This document shows, one piece after another, positions 1 to 12,300 of a DNA stretch of 64,000 nt; position 1 is the first letter of the stretch; the number at the start of each line of letters is the position of its first letter. Under the pieces are notes generated by a model, which was not told where the DNA came from, ran no database searches, and saw nothing but the letters and a program-made list of their open reading frames with translations. Origin of the DNA: Lineus longissimus. Its lineage: Eukaryota > Nemertea > Pilidiophora > Heteronemertea > Lineidae. Location: contig NC_088322.1 of assembly GCF_910592395.1 (NCBI RefSeq), positions 14,439,431-14,503,430 on the forward strand. Reading direction: 5' to 3'. The translations under genes and the position numbers were made by a program.

Positions 1-3000
1 GCAAGAAATTGCCTTGGAATGCTGCCTTTGGCAAGGTTTGGGTGGTGCAATATCTAATAGTTAAAGTGTCATTCATTTGATTGATTATGCTAATTCTTAC
101 AAACAACCAGGCGATTTGGTATCAATTTTCTCTCATTATGATATCATATGATTCAAAATTGCTTCCTGAGATACAAGGTAATTACATCGTAATGTATACC
201 AGTATTTATGCGTTTAAACTTTGTAACATTCTTCTCTGAATGAATCGGTTGTCATCTTTTGATGCTTTCATGGCAATGATATTGATATTATATCACAGTT
301 GCTGTACTAGGTACAGGAAGGGACCAAAAATGATAACCTTGAGCCTCTTTTGGGGACATTTTCGAAATATGCATAGAACTCCTTCATGAGAACCCCTGTA
401 AGCAATTTATCAGCCTCACAATCAAGAAAGACACGTTCATGACAAAATAGATAAGATTTATTTGGAACCTTCCCATTGGCTACTGGTGATTACTTTCTCG
501 AGTCTAGACCAATCATATTACTCAAAACATATTGCTGATTCAAAAGTAGGGAATCCATTTATTCCTCCTCCAGACATACTGAACATTGTTGTATTGAAAG
601 TGTGTCTGGTCGGTATGTACGTTGCCGTCCCCTGGGGATAGACATCGACCAAATTGACATACATCTCCGGCCGAAATGCGTTCAACTATATGGACTGTTT
701 ATATTGAGGATTCCCCTTGAGGGTCATCCATATTGGGGGGACATTGCGTATCATCACCATGTATGATTTGTAGATTTCTCTTCTTTTCAAAAGATTTAGT
801 CGAAATAAGTGTAGACGGTGTAGGAATTGACAAGTGAACTGTGTACTGTTCTGATGTCGTGGATCACCGTAACACGAGAAGGATATAGGATTTGTTTCTT
901 AAACCAGATACAAACAACAACATTTCGTTACTGCGAAGCAAACTGTTCTCTTGTTCATTTGATTGTATCGACATTGTAACTTGTCATTGCTGAAAAGTGA
1001 GCTCGTGATCGGCGTGCCAACACAATAACTTGGCTAGAGTCCCCATTATTCCTCCTTTTCAAAGGGTTCTCGAAACTATATACTTAGCAAATTAATATTG
1101 GTAGTTGCTAAATTTGCAAATGGTTAGTACTGCCATGATATCATATCAACTTTGGTCAGAGTGTTTGTTACGCTTATCAATAACCAACCATCTACTACAG
1201 GAGATGATTGATATATATGGAAATGAATAATTGAGCGAACCAGGTTTTGCGTGCTATATGCCCCTGCGTTTCATGAATAATAAAATGCCCAAGCCCGGTG
1301 GGAGCCCCAAAAAAATCCATCTTCTTTCTTCTGTGTTTCATGATCGTAATTTGGAAAGACAGGAGGAGCTCGAAGGTAAGTTTAGCACCATGGTTGTGGA
1401 TTAAAGGGAAGAGGTGTTGGCTTTTGCCAGGCCTCCCAAGCGCATATATTCCTGTTGGTCAGTTGCTTTGTGGTAGAGAAAGGAGGAGTTGTGTCCAATT
1501 ATACAAACACTACATGCCTTGACAACCGGAGGTGCGGAATGTCATTACCTGTGATAGTGCGGTGCTGTTAGTTCACCATTCTGTCATTAGTTATCTTAGT
1601 TCACCAGCTTCAGCTTAAACATTACTGGCAAACAAAAAGTGTCCATGACAAATCCAGCCGAAAGGTGAGGACAGAACTGCATGCCCAAACCGACCAAATG
1701 GATGTTCTCGAGTGGCTGCACCATCACATTGTGTGATGGTGTAGCCAACCAAGTATGTTGCTGCAATGCATCATTATTGGTGTATATCGTCCATGTGTTA
1801 TCTGTGGCGATAGAACGTTCTTCCCAAAAACAGTCGTTCGGCCATCTTGAATTGCACCCTGCTGACCAATTGATGATGTTTGCTGGTTGCTAGGGGTGAT
1901 GTATTAGGTTGATCTGCTGCACAGTATGGTTTCCACTGACCCTTGCCGGAACGTAATGAATTTCTGATATGTCCATAAATCGGTCGTGTCAAGTGATGAG
2001 CTCTCCTCTTGGTCTAAATGTTTACAACTCGACCAGATGGACACTCAAAGCTTGTCCAGTTTGGCCATGGAATGCTGGTGAGGTAAGGGATCGTCTTCAG
2101 AGCCAGAGGCAGTCCCGGTAATCTGAAATGAATCGTTTAGAGATTAAGATCAACTTGAAATGTGATGATTATGTTGATATTAAGTGGTTCGGCAGCCCAA
2201 ACAGCTTTGTCAAAATTTTACTTAAGCCTGTCCTGTTGTGCGATGAATCACTCCGTATACCAATCATTCAACCTAACCGAAAAATCCAATTTACCCACTT
2301 CGTTTGAGGGTCCATTGATGTTCAGAGCAATTTGACGAAGATATTGCTTGCATCTCTTGGGACTAATCTGTCCAAAATTTCATCGGAAAACCAGTTACGG
2401 CTTGCTCTAACCGGTTCAAAGAGGCGTACGCCTGACAATTCTGACTGTGTACATCCCAGCAAGACATTTCACTGTCGCAACTAATTCACATTCCTCAGTA
2501 GAAGTCGTTTGCATATCGATTCTAATGAATTGATGGTGCGGCTGGTCGATGTGATTTAGCGACAGTTGTTCCATGTGAAATACATAACCATTTCACTGTC
2601 ACGGCTCAGATCCGTCTTGCTTAGCCCATGGTAACATGTTGTTTTTGAGTAGCAGTACTGCGTTTATTGCTTTTACGGGATGTGGTTTAGCAATAGTCCT
2701 GCAGATAGATGTTTAGTCCGTTTAAAAACAAGTGTACTTCGTCAGCCTTTTATTTGGAGGGACTTTCGTAGAAATACAATCTACTGGATGTGAATTAGAA
2801 GCATCTTTAAATTGTTTTCCACAGTTGATCATGTGCTCCACACAACGTAATCAGAACCATCATCAGAACATCATTTGCATATGGACCTGCAGCCGATATG
2901 GTGGATGTGGTTTTGTGTATGGGCTTCCGTCTGTCTGGGAAATCGTCTTCAATATAGATTGAGAGAGGCCCAAATGAAATGAGCCTAAATTGACATTCTA

Positions 3001-3399
3001 GTGTGCATTCAGTCAAGCACCACTCAGATTAATGAGATGAACGCAGACGGAGAGATTTGGGCATTTCTTTGATCTCTTTTACTAGGGCGCATGATCACAC
3101 GTCCTCTATCAAAACACACTATAATAGTTAAGGATCCGATTGCTGTCTAGTCGGGGAAAAAATGCTTTGCAATAAGATTGCCTTTCAAGTCACTTACTGC
3201 CGAACCTCTGCAGTCTTCCTATATATATGTGCAAGGGACTGATTGCCAGATAAAATGATATTTTGAAATTGTTTGCGATATGACTGCTACTGAGTATGAC
3301 TGCCAGAATCTAAACCAGTGTAATGTAATAATGCAGCCATGGTTAGATGCCTCTGTCGATGTTGTTCTAGCCATGCCAACCCTAGTCAAAAATCCCATT

Positions 3400-3565
3400 A
3401 TGATTCTTAGTAAGGATCTCCTTCATTGTCATATACATATAATACATTATTTACAGGAAGATTCTTAGTAAAGATCTTAATAAGAATCTTACAAGATTCT
3501 TGCATTGATTATTAATGTGCATATACCTACAAAACGAATAAGATCTTAAAGATGAATCTCATGAG
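3400..3565. repeat. short direct and inverted AAGATTCTT-type repeats
   Basis: The motif gattcttagtaaggatct occurs at about 3402 and again, with one change, at about 3461. It is followed by several copies of AAGATCTT and AAGATTCTT in both orientations up to about 3565. The result is a small self-complementary patch. It looks like simple-sequence decay or the end of a small element; no coding role is visible. Confidence 0.4.
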
Positions 3566-6500
3566 AATCATATCAGGATATTCGAACTGTGAAACCACCC
3601 TGAAGACCCGTGGTAAGAGTTCCTTACACCAGACAGGCTTTCTTATGGTAAGCATATCTTTGACAGCCTTTTAAGTCGCACCAATGTGGGATTATGATGC
3701 TTGAAGAGAATAGACAGGTATCTTATTCCATGTACTTATACCCAACCCAGAATAATTTTGGCGGCAGTGTGGTGACCTGAAAGGAGCTAGACATGATTAA
3801 GGGTGAAATAATGATCATTCTTGTCTTTACTCATACATGAACGGGATGCCAATGACTGAAGTGGCATCATTTGGGGATGATTGGGCTATCAGGAAGCTTA
3901 CAAAGGTGGGACTGGTCGTGACTGTCTTGCAAGCCAATGGGGTATTGAAAGATGTGTCTGATGACATTCACGTAATGGACCATGTCGGCCAATTATGTGG
4001 TTTAACCCTTTGACATTTCACAGAAAATACTCTAAACAACTGGAAAATACTGACCTCTGTTCAAAAACTTGAAGGTGGGCATCCCGGTTTTTTCTGTTTT
4101 GCTCTCACCTGAGATTTTTAAAGAGAACTCTGGTACTTCGCCTCTTTCTTATGGAGCCAGGCTCAGGTTGATTCCAAAATCACACTGGCTGTTATGGCTG
4201 AACCATCAAACATGCAAAAGGTTGACCCCATGAGATAGCTATTTTGGTTCCCTACACCAGAGCTTCAAGCGCAGATCAACGTTATGGAGGGAAACATCCA
4301 ATTAACTAAACCAGTAAGTCTTTGGTACCACTTCTCCTGCCTGTTGAAAAACCCGTTATTTAACCAACAGGAAATGGGTTTGATTCCCATGAAAGCCATA
4401 GATTTGTCACCTTGCTTAATTGAATTACTGATTCGGTTTCCAAACGAAACAAACCAGAACAACATGTGATGTGTTTGCTGGTTTGCTGGTTGATTAGTTA
4501 ACACCAGAGCAGCATTGGCAACAACTGCACCTCTATTGTGAGGCTTCTTGTTGCTGTATTCGCATCGTTGCACTTAATGATGTCTTGCTTTAGATTCAAT
4601 GCAATAGACAGTTTAATGGTTTCCAATCAACTTCGCTAAAGGCATGTTTGTGGCGATAACTACAATTTGAAAATAAAATTAATGAAAGATATGGCCATAA
4701 CATTTTGTTTACTCTCTAAATGTGCAAACCGCAGCTGGTGTTTTAGTCTACTAATTATACCGATACTCCCACAAGACAATTAAAACAGTTACTTCAACAG
4801 CATGCTCATCATGCTAAAATCAATGCTGGAGTTTGCATTGGCGTAAGAAGTAGAGCTCTACTGATTAATTTTCGGTGTAGGCAGTCTAGGATGGTGGTGA
4901 TTGCCTTTTCCCTATGCAGTTTTAATCATGTAAGGCGTAAGAATAGTGATCAGATCCAATCCACGGAAAGATTTCAGAATCACTCTGTAAATCTTCCTTG
5001 AGATATCCCACGCATGCCATCATTTCATAACTGCATTGAAACACACTATCACTCTAAGAAATCATTCAAGACTCCATGCAACTTGAGTCTTTTCCGGCGT
5101 AAGACGGCGATCAGCTCAATCCCTGAGCCCTTTTTGACGCCGTCTAAGCTCCCAAAGGATTTCCCAAGCTTTCTATAACTTCATTTTCTGTGACATCCAC
5201 ACAGTAACTTCCCCATCCATTATCCAGTAGTTTTGAATGATACAAATGCCAATATCCTGGTACTACGAGAAATCTGCCATCATACATGTGCTGATTAGAA
5301 TGACAGACTGATAGTCAGGAATGCAAATCTGAGTCTTGGTCCAGTGACATAGGTTTCAATTATGTTTATTGGCTGAAGCTTAAATTCACCCTTAGATAGG
5401 AGTTGATTTTCTTGTCAACTTTTGGTACTGCTGATGTGGCTGTTCTTCTTCCAATCATAATTCTCTCCATATTGTCTTTTTTTACAGGTAAGTATCACCA
5501 AAAACTGATCAGCTGTTGCTCATATCACCAACGATTGATCAGCTCATGGTCAAGGTAGGATAGTGTTTTCGGTTACAGTATCTAAAAATCCACCAATCCC
5601 ATTGATTTCGTGATGGGCCTGATGCTTCCCACATCTCCAATACCTCCGAAGGAAATCCTATTTGGGTGTGTTTTCTGACTAAATCTAGTTTGATTCCAAA
5701 TACGACACAGGCCAGATGGCCAAACACCAGTGTGAAGAGCTAATTGCAGCTGCAGGATTGTGTACTTCTACCGTTGTGGTAGCACACAGTTTTTTTATGG
5801 TACTGATTGCAAGCTATTTGCTGGTTCCATCTGTTGGCCGTGATGAGAACACAACATTCCTTGTGTATTGATTATTAGCCAGATGGCTCGATATAGTGTA
5901 GATAATCAGAGCACCATGCCACGCTTGGAGCAATAGAGGAGGCATCTGGTGGCAGGACAGTGAATTTATGAGATATTTCCTCTGTTCATTTTTTTGCACT
6001 GCAGTTACATGGTAGTCGGGTGTGTTATGCGTATATGTTTAAACTCATCATAGATTTAACCAGTGGCTACTGGCAGGTAGCAGTACATTCTGATGATCGT
6101 GACAAGACTGCTTTTTCATCTGGGATTGGTCTAACGTTTTTTTTAAGTTTCTAAGTTTCCGTTTCTTGATGTTTCCTCTCATTGTTTGAGGAACTATTAA
6201 AGACAGATTGTGGCGTTTTTCTCTGTTTCCCGCACTGAACAGTCATGGTTTCCAGCTGTCTATGGATGAAACACTGAAATCTGGGATACAGCCCAAAACA
6301 TTACCAGCAAGTGATATCAGTTTAAGCGGCTTTCATTTGATTTCTGTAACGCACGGCCCCATTCCAGTGGCTGATCTGGACCTCGAAGTTTCGTGTAAGT
6401 GGATTGGCAAATCTTTTCATGGATGCTGTACTGGTCTAATTTGAAGGCAAAACACTTACCTTGCTGAGTTTTGAGAAAATCAACAACATGTCAAAGCTTG

Positions 6501-7394
6501 TAGACAGCATGCAGGTTTAGGCGGTGTTGAGTATGATAACCATTGTGTCAGCTTGCAAATTATGTCTGTGGTAAAGTCCCCTGCGACCTTCTGTCATAAT
6601 GTGCGTGTCTTGTCTCTTCTTCCCTTAAGAATTTTAAGCTCACGGTTCTCGTGATGTCAAAGACTGCTGTCAGAAACGTAAGTCTGCTATGATTTAGATA
6701 GCCAACAACCATGATCTCACTTGATCTTCAATCCATTTGCATGATTCCATCTTCACACACTTAGGTGCGTCGTTTGGCCTGACAGAGAGAGAACTAAGCG
6801 TTTGTAGTAAGTGTCAGACTGTCTTTAACTTAAATTCGCTCACATCACATTCTTCTTGTAAAGCGGTCATAGCTTAGTAAATTCAGCGATTCAGCTCCTC
6901 ACCTGTTCAAACAGAACCTGTTGAAACCACCTTAGTTCCTATTCCTTCTCAGCATGCCAGCACTGGTTTCATCTACCAATTGTTGAATTATCTATTTCGT
7001 TCCCTTATACCTTATTGGTAATATGGCTATCGCTATCACCACGGTAACGCGTACATTCATTGTACGTCGCCACATTGTGATGTAGATAGTGGACGCCTAG
7101 CCACAGGATCCGATTTTTCCGTATGTCACATAATCAAGGGGTAGCATATTGTTGAGATTTTCCTAAATCTTGATCTGGATTATTCAACCATTGCATTGGA
7201 TTAATCGTCGCATTGTGATATTGACCCGTGATTTCTAGGCATATGGTTAGCGATCGCCTCCATTGATTCTGTGATGGCGTTGAAATCAGACTGTTGCGCA
7301 TCTTTCTCATTTGTTGACAATTGGCTGTTGGGCAAACATAAGGTTGTGATTTGATAGGTTTTTCACCCTCTGTTAATTAAAAGCGACCTCTGCC

Positions 7395-7640
7395 ATAACT
7401 TTCTTGAATTAAGGTTACCATTTGGAAACATAAAGGCTTCGTAACTCTGTTTTATACCAAGATTACCATTTGGTAACATGGCCCCATTCTTAAAGCTCTT
7501 TTGCTCTTGCTCTTCATGCAATATTGTATCATAAACAGTTTCTCAAATTAAGGAAATGTTTGGAAGTATACTCTGACTGTCTCATTTGGCACCACTTGAA
7601 TTAAGGTAATGATTTGGTATACAAATCTAAGACAAGCTCT
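7395..7640. repeat. diverged repeat with core gaattaaggttaccatttgg
   Basis: Four related segments start near 7403, 7453, 7546 and 7597. Each has an 'aattaagg / ac(c)atttggtaacat' core with substitutions, spaced 50-90 bases apart. The divergence points to an old tandem or dispersed repeat. No coding potential is seen. Confidence 0.35.
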
Positions 7641-8209
7641 GGAGAAACTTAATTACTTGGAGTTTTAAATTCACTGTCCGGATTCAGTGTAAATGTTGAA
7701 CTATCAATGGAACTTGATACAAACCTGATGTCCATACTCTCTGTCGCCAAAGATACGGATATAGCTTTTATATCTGGAAACTGAAACCTGTGACCTTTGG
7801 TTCAGCGTAGGCTACTGGTAAATGTCGCAGTAAATAGGAATCTGATCTAGAGAGGTGGATCATCTACTCTTCCTTGGAATTGAACATAACTGGGGACCTC
7901 TCGCAGATTTGGATCTATGCCTGCTTTCTATTCATACTTCCATAATGATTAAACTCCTCAACAGGTGTTAGGCATTTATTTGACGGCTGTTGTAAGACAG
8001 CTCTTTGTTTTGTGGTACTGATGTCCCACGGAGTAGATGTCTATCTGCGATATAGGACAACAGGAGTCGATTTGATTTTCAAAATTATGTCTCGATTTTG
8101 CAAAACGTAACAATGATATACCGTTGCTAACACCAACTTAAGAAAGTGTATTCAATGGACAACAGGGATTATTCAGAGAGAAGAAGCACTGCATCATAAT
8201 TGGGACTCG

Positions 8210-9290
8210 TACATGGTGACACTGTATGATTATGAGTTGGAAGCGGCCACACTGCAATCCAAACCATTTTCTTTGTGATACACGTGAATTCATCTCGAAA
8301 TATATCGCAATTATCAATAACCACAATGTCGAACGGTATGCTGAATAGTAACTAAAGTCGTGACTGCAGGGGCACATCACAACAATATCCTGGGGCTGAA
8401 TGCGATTCATTTCGTGATGTGCTTAATGGCTACACAATGGAACCTATCATGTTTACATCATCGGTAACATTTACAGATACTCAATCCTTGTAAAACAATA
8501 TTGTGAGAGCCTTGGGTCCATTGATCTCTGAGCATAAGGCGATTAGCTGAGTTGCACTAATGATGGAAACTCTACGACTTATTGGTAGAACTCGTGTTAT
8601 AGCTGACTCCGAAACCGCATTTTTTATGTTTGAACATAAGGCAATTCACAGGGGTGCTTTGATGACTATGAGTTAAACTCTGGATTTTTTTCAAGACTCT
8701 TATACGTGGTTGAAATATTTTTCACTCGTTTCCTTTGTTCAGCATATTGAATGAAACCTTTGGTGTATTGATATTTTGGCATGAAGTGGTGACTGCCTAT
8801 TTTTACGATTTGCGATTAAAAGTCTGGGATTACTTTGACACGTTGTTACAATCTTCATAACCCGTTATAAATAAGGAAGGAGATACTGTTCACCAAGTAC
8901 AATCAATTCCGTAGGAAGCGTTGAAGAGTCGCAGCCTGGTTTGATGGTGATTGAAAGTGGAGGATTGTTTTGGATCTGCAGACAATTGGCGATTCGATGA
9001 CCATACTTGAAACTATTGTATTCACTTTCAGAACTCGTTCCAACTTTTCATATATGGTATAATGTGCCATAACGCGTTCTGATTCAGTTCAAAACCGTAT
9101 TCTCCTTCACTGATTAGACATGTACTTTGATCATTATGATTAAAACCTTAAGATGAACAGTATGTTTAAATGCAAATGACTAAAAGTCATCGAATGCGCT
9201 TGGTTATCAGCAATCATTAGGTGATTGCTTGAATTTCTCTGGATTATTTTACCACTATTCGTTATAATTGATTCCGAGTCAGAAGGGAGT
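8210..9290. repeat. possible old tandem repeat, 140-190 bp period
   Basis: Similar phrases recur at irregular spacing. One is of the type 'gatgactatgattaaaactctgg' (near 8222, 8661, 8801, 8988, 9128). The other is 'aactcgttataattgattccga' (near 8590, 8858, 9071, 9255). The copies are strongly diverged and aligned only by eye. The last copy runs almost up to the candidate first exon at 9291, so the 5' end of that exon may have arisen next to or within repeat sequence. Confidence 0.25.
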
Positions 9291-9335
9291 ATGGGGCTGC
9301 CCCAGAAGGATATGAAGGAGATGAAACAGGAGCAG
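9291..9335 (+). CDS. candidate exon 1 (isoform A): cytoplasmic N-terminus
   Basis: This is a 15-codon open stretch from ATG at 9291, reading [15 protein letters not shown], followed directly by a good donor (gtgagt at 9336). The donor is phase 0, as required by the acceptor of the transmembrane exon at 25257. The next in-frame stop upstream is a TGA near 9222, and no other ATG lies between. A short polar cytoplasmic segment encoded by a separate exon just before the transmembrane exon matches the known layout of DPP6 and DPP10. The exon is too short to be proven by similarity and lies 16 kb from its partner, so another first exon, inside or upstream of the window, remains possible. Confidence 0.4.
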
Positions 9336-12300
9336 GTGAGTCTGATTAACTTACTAATCAAATTTAAAAAGATTGGCTGAATCGAGCCAGTTTGATAAAG
9401 TATTCATTTTTACATAGTGAACAAGCGAAATGTGAAATATCGAGATCTCAATGTTATGTTTCAAAAGGCGTTTATGTTCCTATAGGCCTATTCTGTTGCA
9501 AGTCGAGTTCAGGTGCTGTTAACTAATTTGTTGATTACTGAGTTTTACCAGCTCAGTGAGAAATCAGGTATTTCTTTGAAAAAGGCAGCAAACTAACTCA
9601 CAATGCAACTTTTCAGTTCAGGACAACAAAATCTCAGCACTTCACATTCATCCCTATGTGCAATACTGAAATCTCATAATTTTACATTTCTCATTACGGA
9701 TGAATTCTTCATCAAAGTTGTAAATCAATAGGCCTTGCATGTCTGTTCATCATGCTGTATTCCCTATTCAACCCACTCAATCAATACACGTACAGTCTCT
9801 ATCCCTCTCGTCATACAATTAAAGATGGTCTCCATCAAATATGAATATTTTATCCTGTTATGATCAGATTTTTGTTTATACAGCATGCGGAATGGTTTAA
9901 TAGCTTGAATAGGCCCAGTTGAGTGAGGACACAGATGGGATTAAATCACGAGATTATGCTGCAAATACGTCTTTATGGGACTTTTGTTTGTTCCTCCTGT
10001 TATGATTACATTGGCACGACACGATAGCACAGTCGTATTGTCTTGCCGGTTGTGGGCAATCATAAGTCTAGGTGAAGAGATGTAAAATATGGTTGCTTGA
10101 TTTATCACGTGTATTGTACCACTATTGAATCCTTGGGAGTTGCCTAGTGTGCGGGTTTTGGGTCTGTAACACACAGGTCATGTTAAGGGGCTATTATCGT
10201 CCTGAATGTACATGTTTTGGGCAAAGGTCAATCAGTCAGATCCTTTCATGTACCGTAGCAATGTGAAATCAACAACAATGACGTTTTTACTACAGTTCAA
10301 AGAAATATGTTTCCTCGTCTTGTAGACTGGCAGAGTCTTGTGGAGTCTTCTATTGTGTCCTACTGATTAAAAACGATACAGACAAAGCTCTACGATATCA
10401 ATCATTACATTCATCTTCCTTTTCGCTGCGTGACAACAATGGCATAGAATGTGTCATTATGCAAGACCATCTTGTTGCCTTTTCTATCTTCTACTTGCAT
10501 TATAAAGTAAACTATCGTTACTACGAGGACATCCCTCCAAATCATTCTCTGAGATGGCGGCGTTATTGTATCTTCAGGGGAAAACATTGTCTTTACGACC
10601 ACATGTACTTTCATTTGATGTTTCTACACAAGATCAGTCCACGAACAAGGCCATCTGATGCTTTTTCTTAATACTATACATGGAGAACTTCTAGAAGATG
10701 ACCTTTTTAATAATGCTCGACTAAAGACGGAGATATTGTCTGTCCTACAACAATCCACTCATCAGTAATGGCCATTTTGTACCAGTCACTTCTAACATTA
10801 TGTGAAAGGGTTGCCAGCCGGCTAAAGAAGCAAACCACTCTGTAGATTGCCCAGCAGATGATCATAACTATAGTTTCCTCAATGATGTTCTGTGATATCA
10901 AGGCTTTTGAAAGAAGACACATTGTCTGTCGCACAAAATGATATTTTTCACTGACGATTCTGAATGTCCATTTTCTTATCACAAACGTCAAAGGAGATAA
11001 CGAAACCTCTTTGTAGATCACATTCAGGGCCAAGTTGTGTACGAAGAAAGAGTCACTAACTTGGGAACAACCGGTCCCAGAAGACATAACATGACTGGCT
11101 GCATGATGAGAATTTAGGTTATAAGAAAATGATTCGCAGACAAAATGTTGGGAAGTCTTTACCCAAACTGACTCCATATGCATGAATCCCTTCCCTCCAT
11201 AGTTCTTTCTTTCCGCAAAGGCATGCTCTCAATCCACATTCAAGAAAAGACGACCACTAAATCTTGCCATCCAGTTTAGCGTAAATAAACACCACGTATG
11301 GGCACCACCCCAAAACATTTAGTTGCACTGTGTGTTGCGAGTTTCTATGCGCGCCTGAATCTTTCATGAGGCCAGGCAAGGTCTTGTTTTCTGCATAAAA
11401 ACGTCCTGAATATGGAATGAAAATAAGAAGTATCAGCAATATGTTCACTCCTGAGCATGTGTTACTGACCTCCAGCAGTTTGTATCTCACCTTGCATCTA
11501 TCGAGGGATATTTGTATCCTTACCACCAATATATCTATACCTTCTTGCTGCTATCTAGAGCTTATCTGGTACCCATCACTTAACGATGACGCCATGGGCC
11601 TCATGGTTACTATGGTGACGAAATCGTGGTGTCAAAAGCTTTAAGGCCGGAAGTTAGAATGGCTCAGTTAGGAGGGTTTTCGTTATCATCCAACTCCCAT
11701 ATGGTGTCAAATGAACATATAATCTATTCAAAACAGGACATTATTACTATTGATTCCCAAATATACCAGACAACAAAAATGGTGTAAAAATTTGTTTCTG
11801 AATCTAAAATGTGTAATCTATACAGAACAGATGACGAAGTATTTCCCACACTCAAGGCAACATATCCTATGGGATTCCGAAAGTACCCGTTTTTATTGCA
11901 TGCTTCCCAACCCCCGATAGCACGCAACAAGAAGCCTTTAACCTGTTACCCTCATCTCCATTTCTCTGATGTAAAAGTCCCCTCTACCATACCAATTAGG
12001 CAGTCACCATGGTGACAAGATGACAATCCATCCATAGCGGTACAAGCAAGATAGAAGAAGATTGTGACATTTTGAGGTGGTTGTTCAGCGCCGCACTAAC
12101 GAGTGATTGTAGTCACTGCGACCTGTGACAGAGACATGACAACAATATATAGGAAGTGGTTGGTGCTGTTTAAAATCGGCGGCTGCAATACTGCCAGTCA
12201 GCAGTTTGCCTTGACTCAAATCGCTCGATTTAAAAGTTAACAGTATCAATGACTCTTTTCACTTTCTTCGCCACAACAAAACTGGTGGATTCGAAGAACC

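Larger units (their letters stand above)
1..9290. other. 5' flank without a recognisable gene
   Basis: No exon with a recognisable protein product was found on either strand. The open frames here are short (at most about 100 codons), unrelated to known families as far as I can judge, and not bordered by matching splice signals. The stretch holds several decayed low-copy repeats, listed separately. It is most simply the upstream flank or upstream intron of the peptidase gene; further 5' non-coding exons could lie here unseen. Confidence 0.5.

Noticed and set aside
1341-1376. MIVIWKDRRSSK followed by gtaagt as an alternative first exon
   Set aside because: Phase 0 and a good donor, but the upstream frame stays open through an unrelated stretch and the peptide does not resemble a DPP6/10 tail; weaker than 9291-9335.
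10707-11183. 158-codon minus-strand frame
   Set aside because: Unusual length for chance in AT-rich DNA, but no recognisable motif, no splice or promoter context and no repeat-protein signature. Not supported as a gene.
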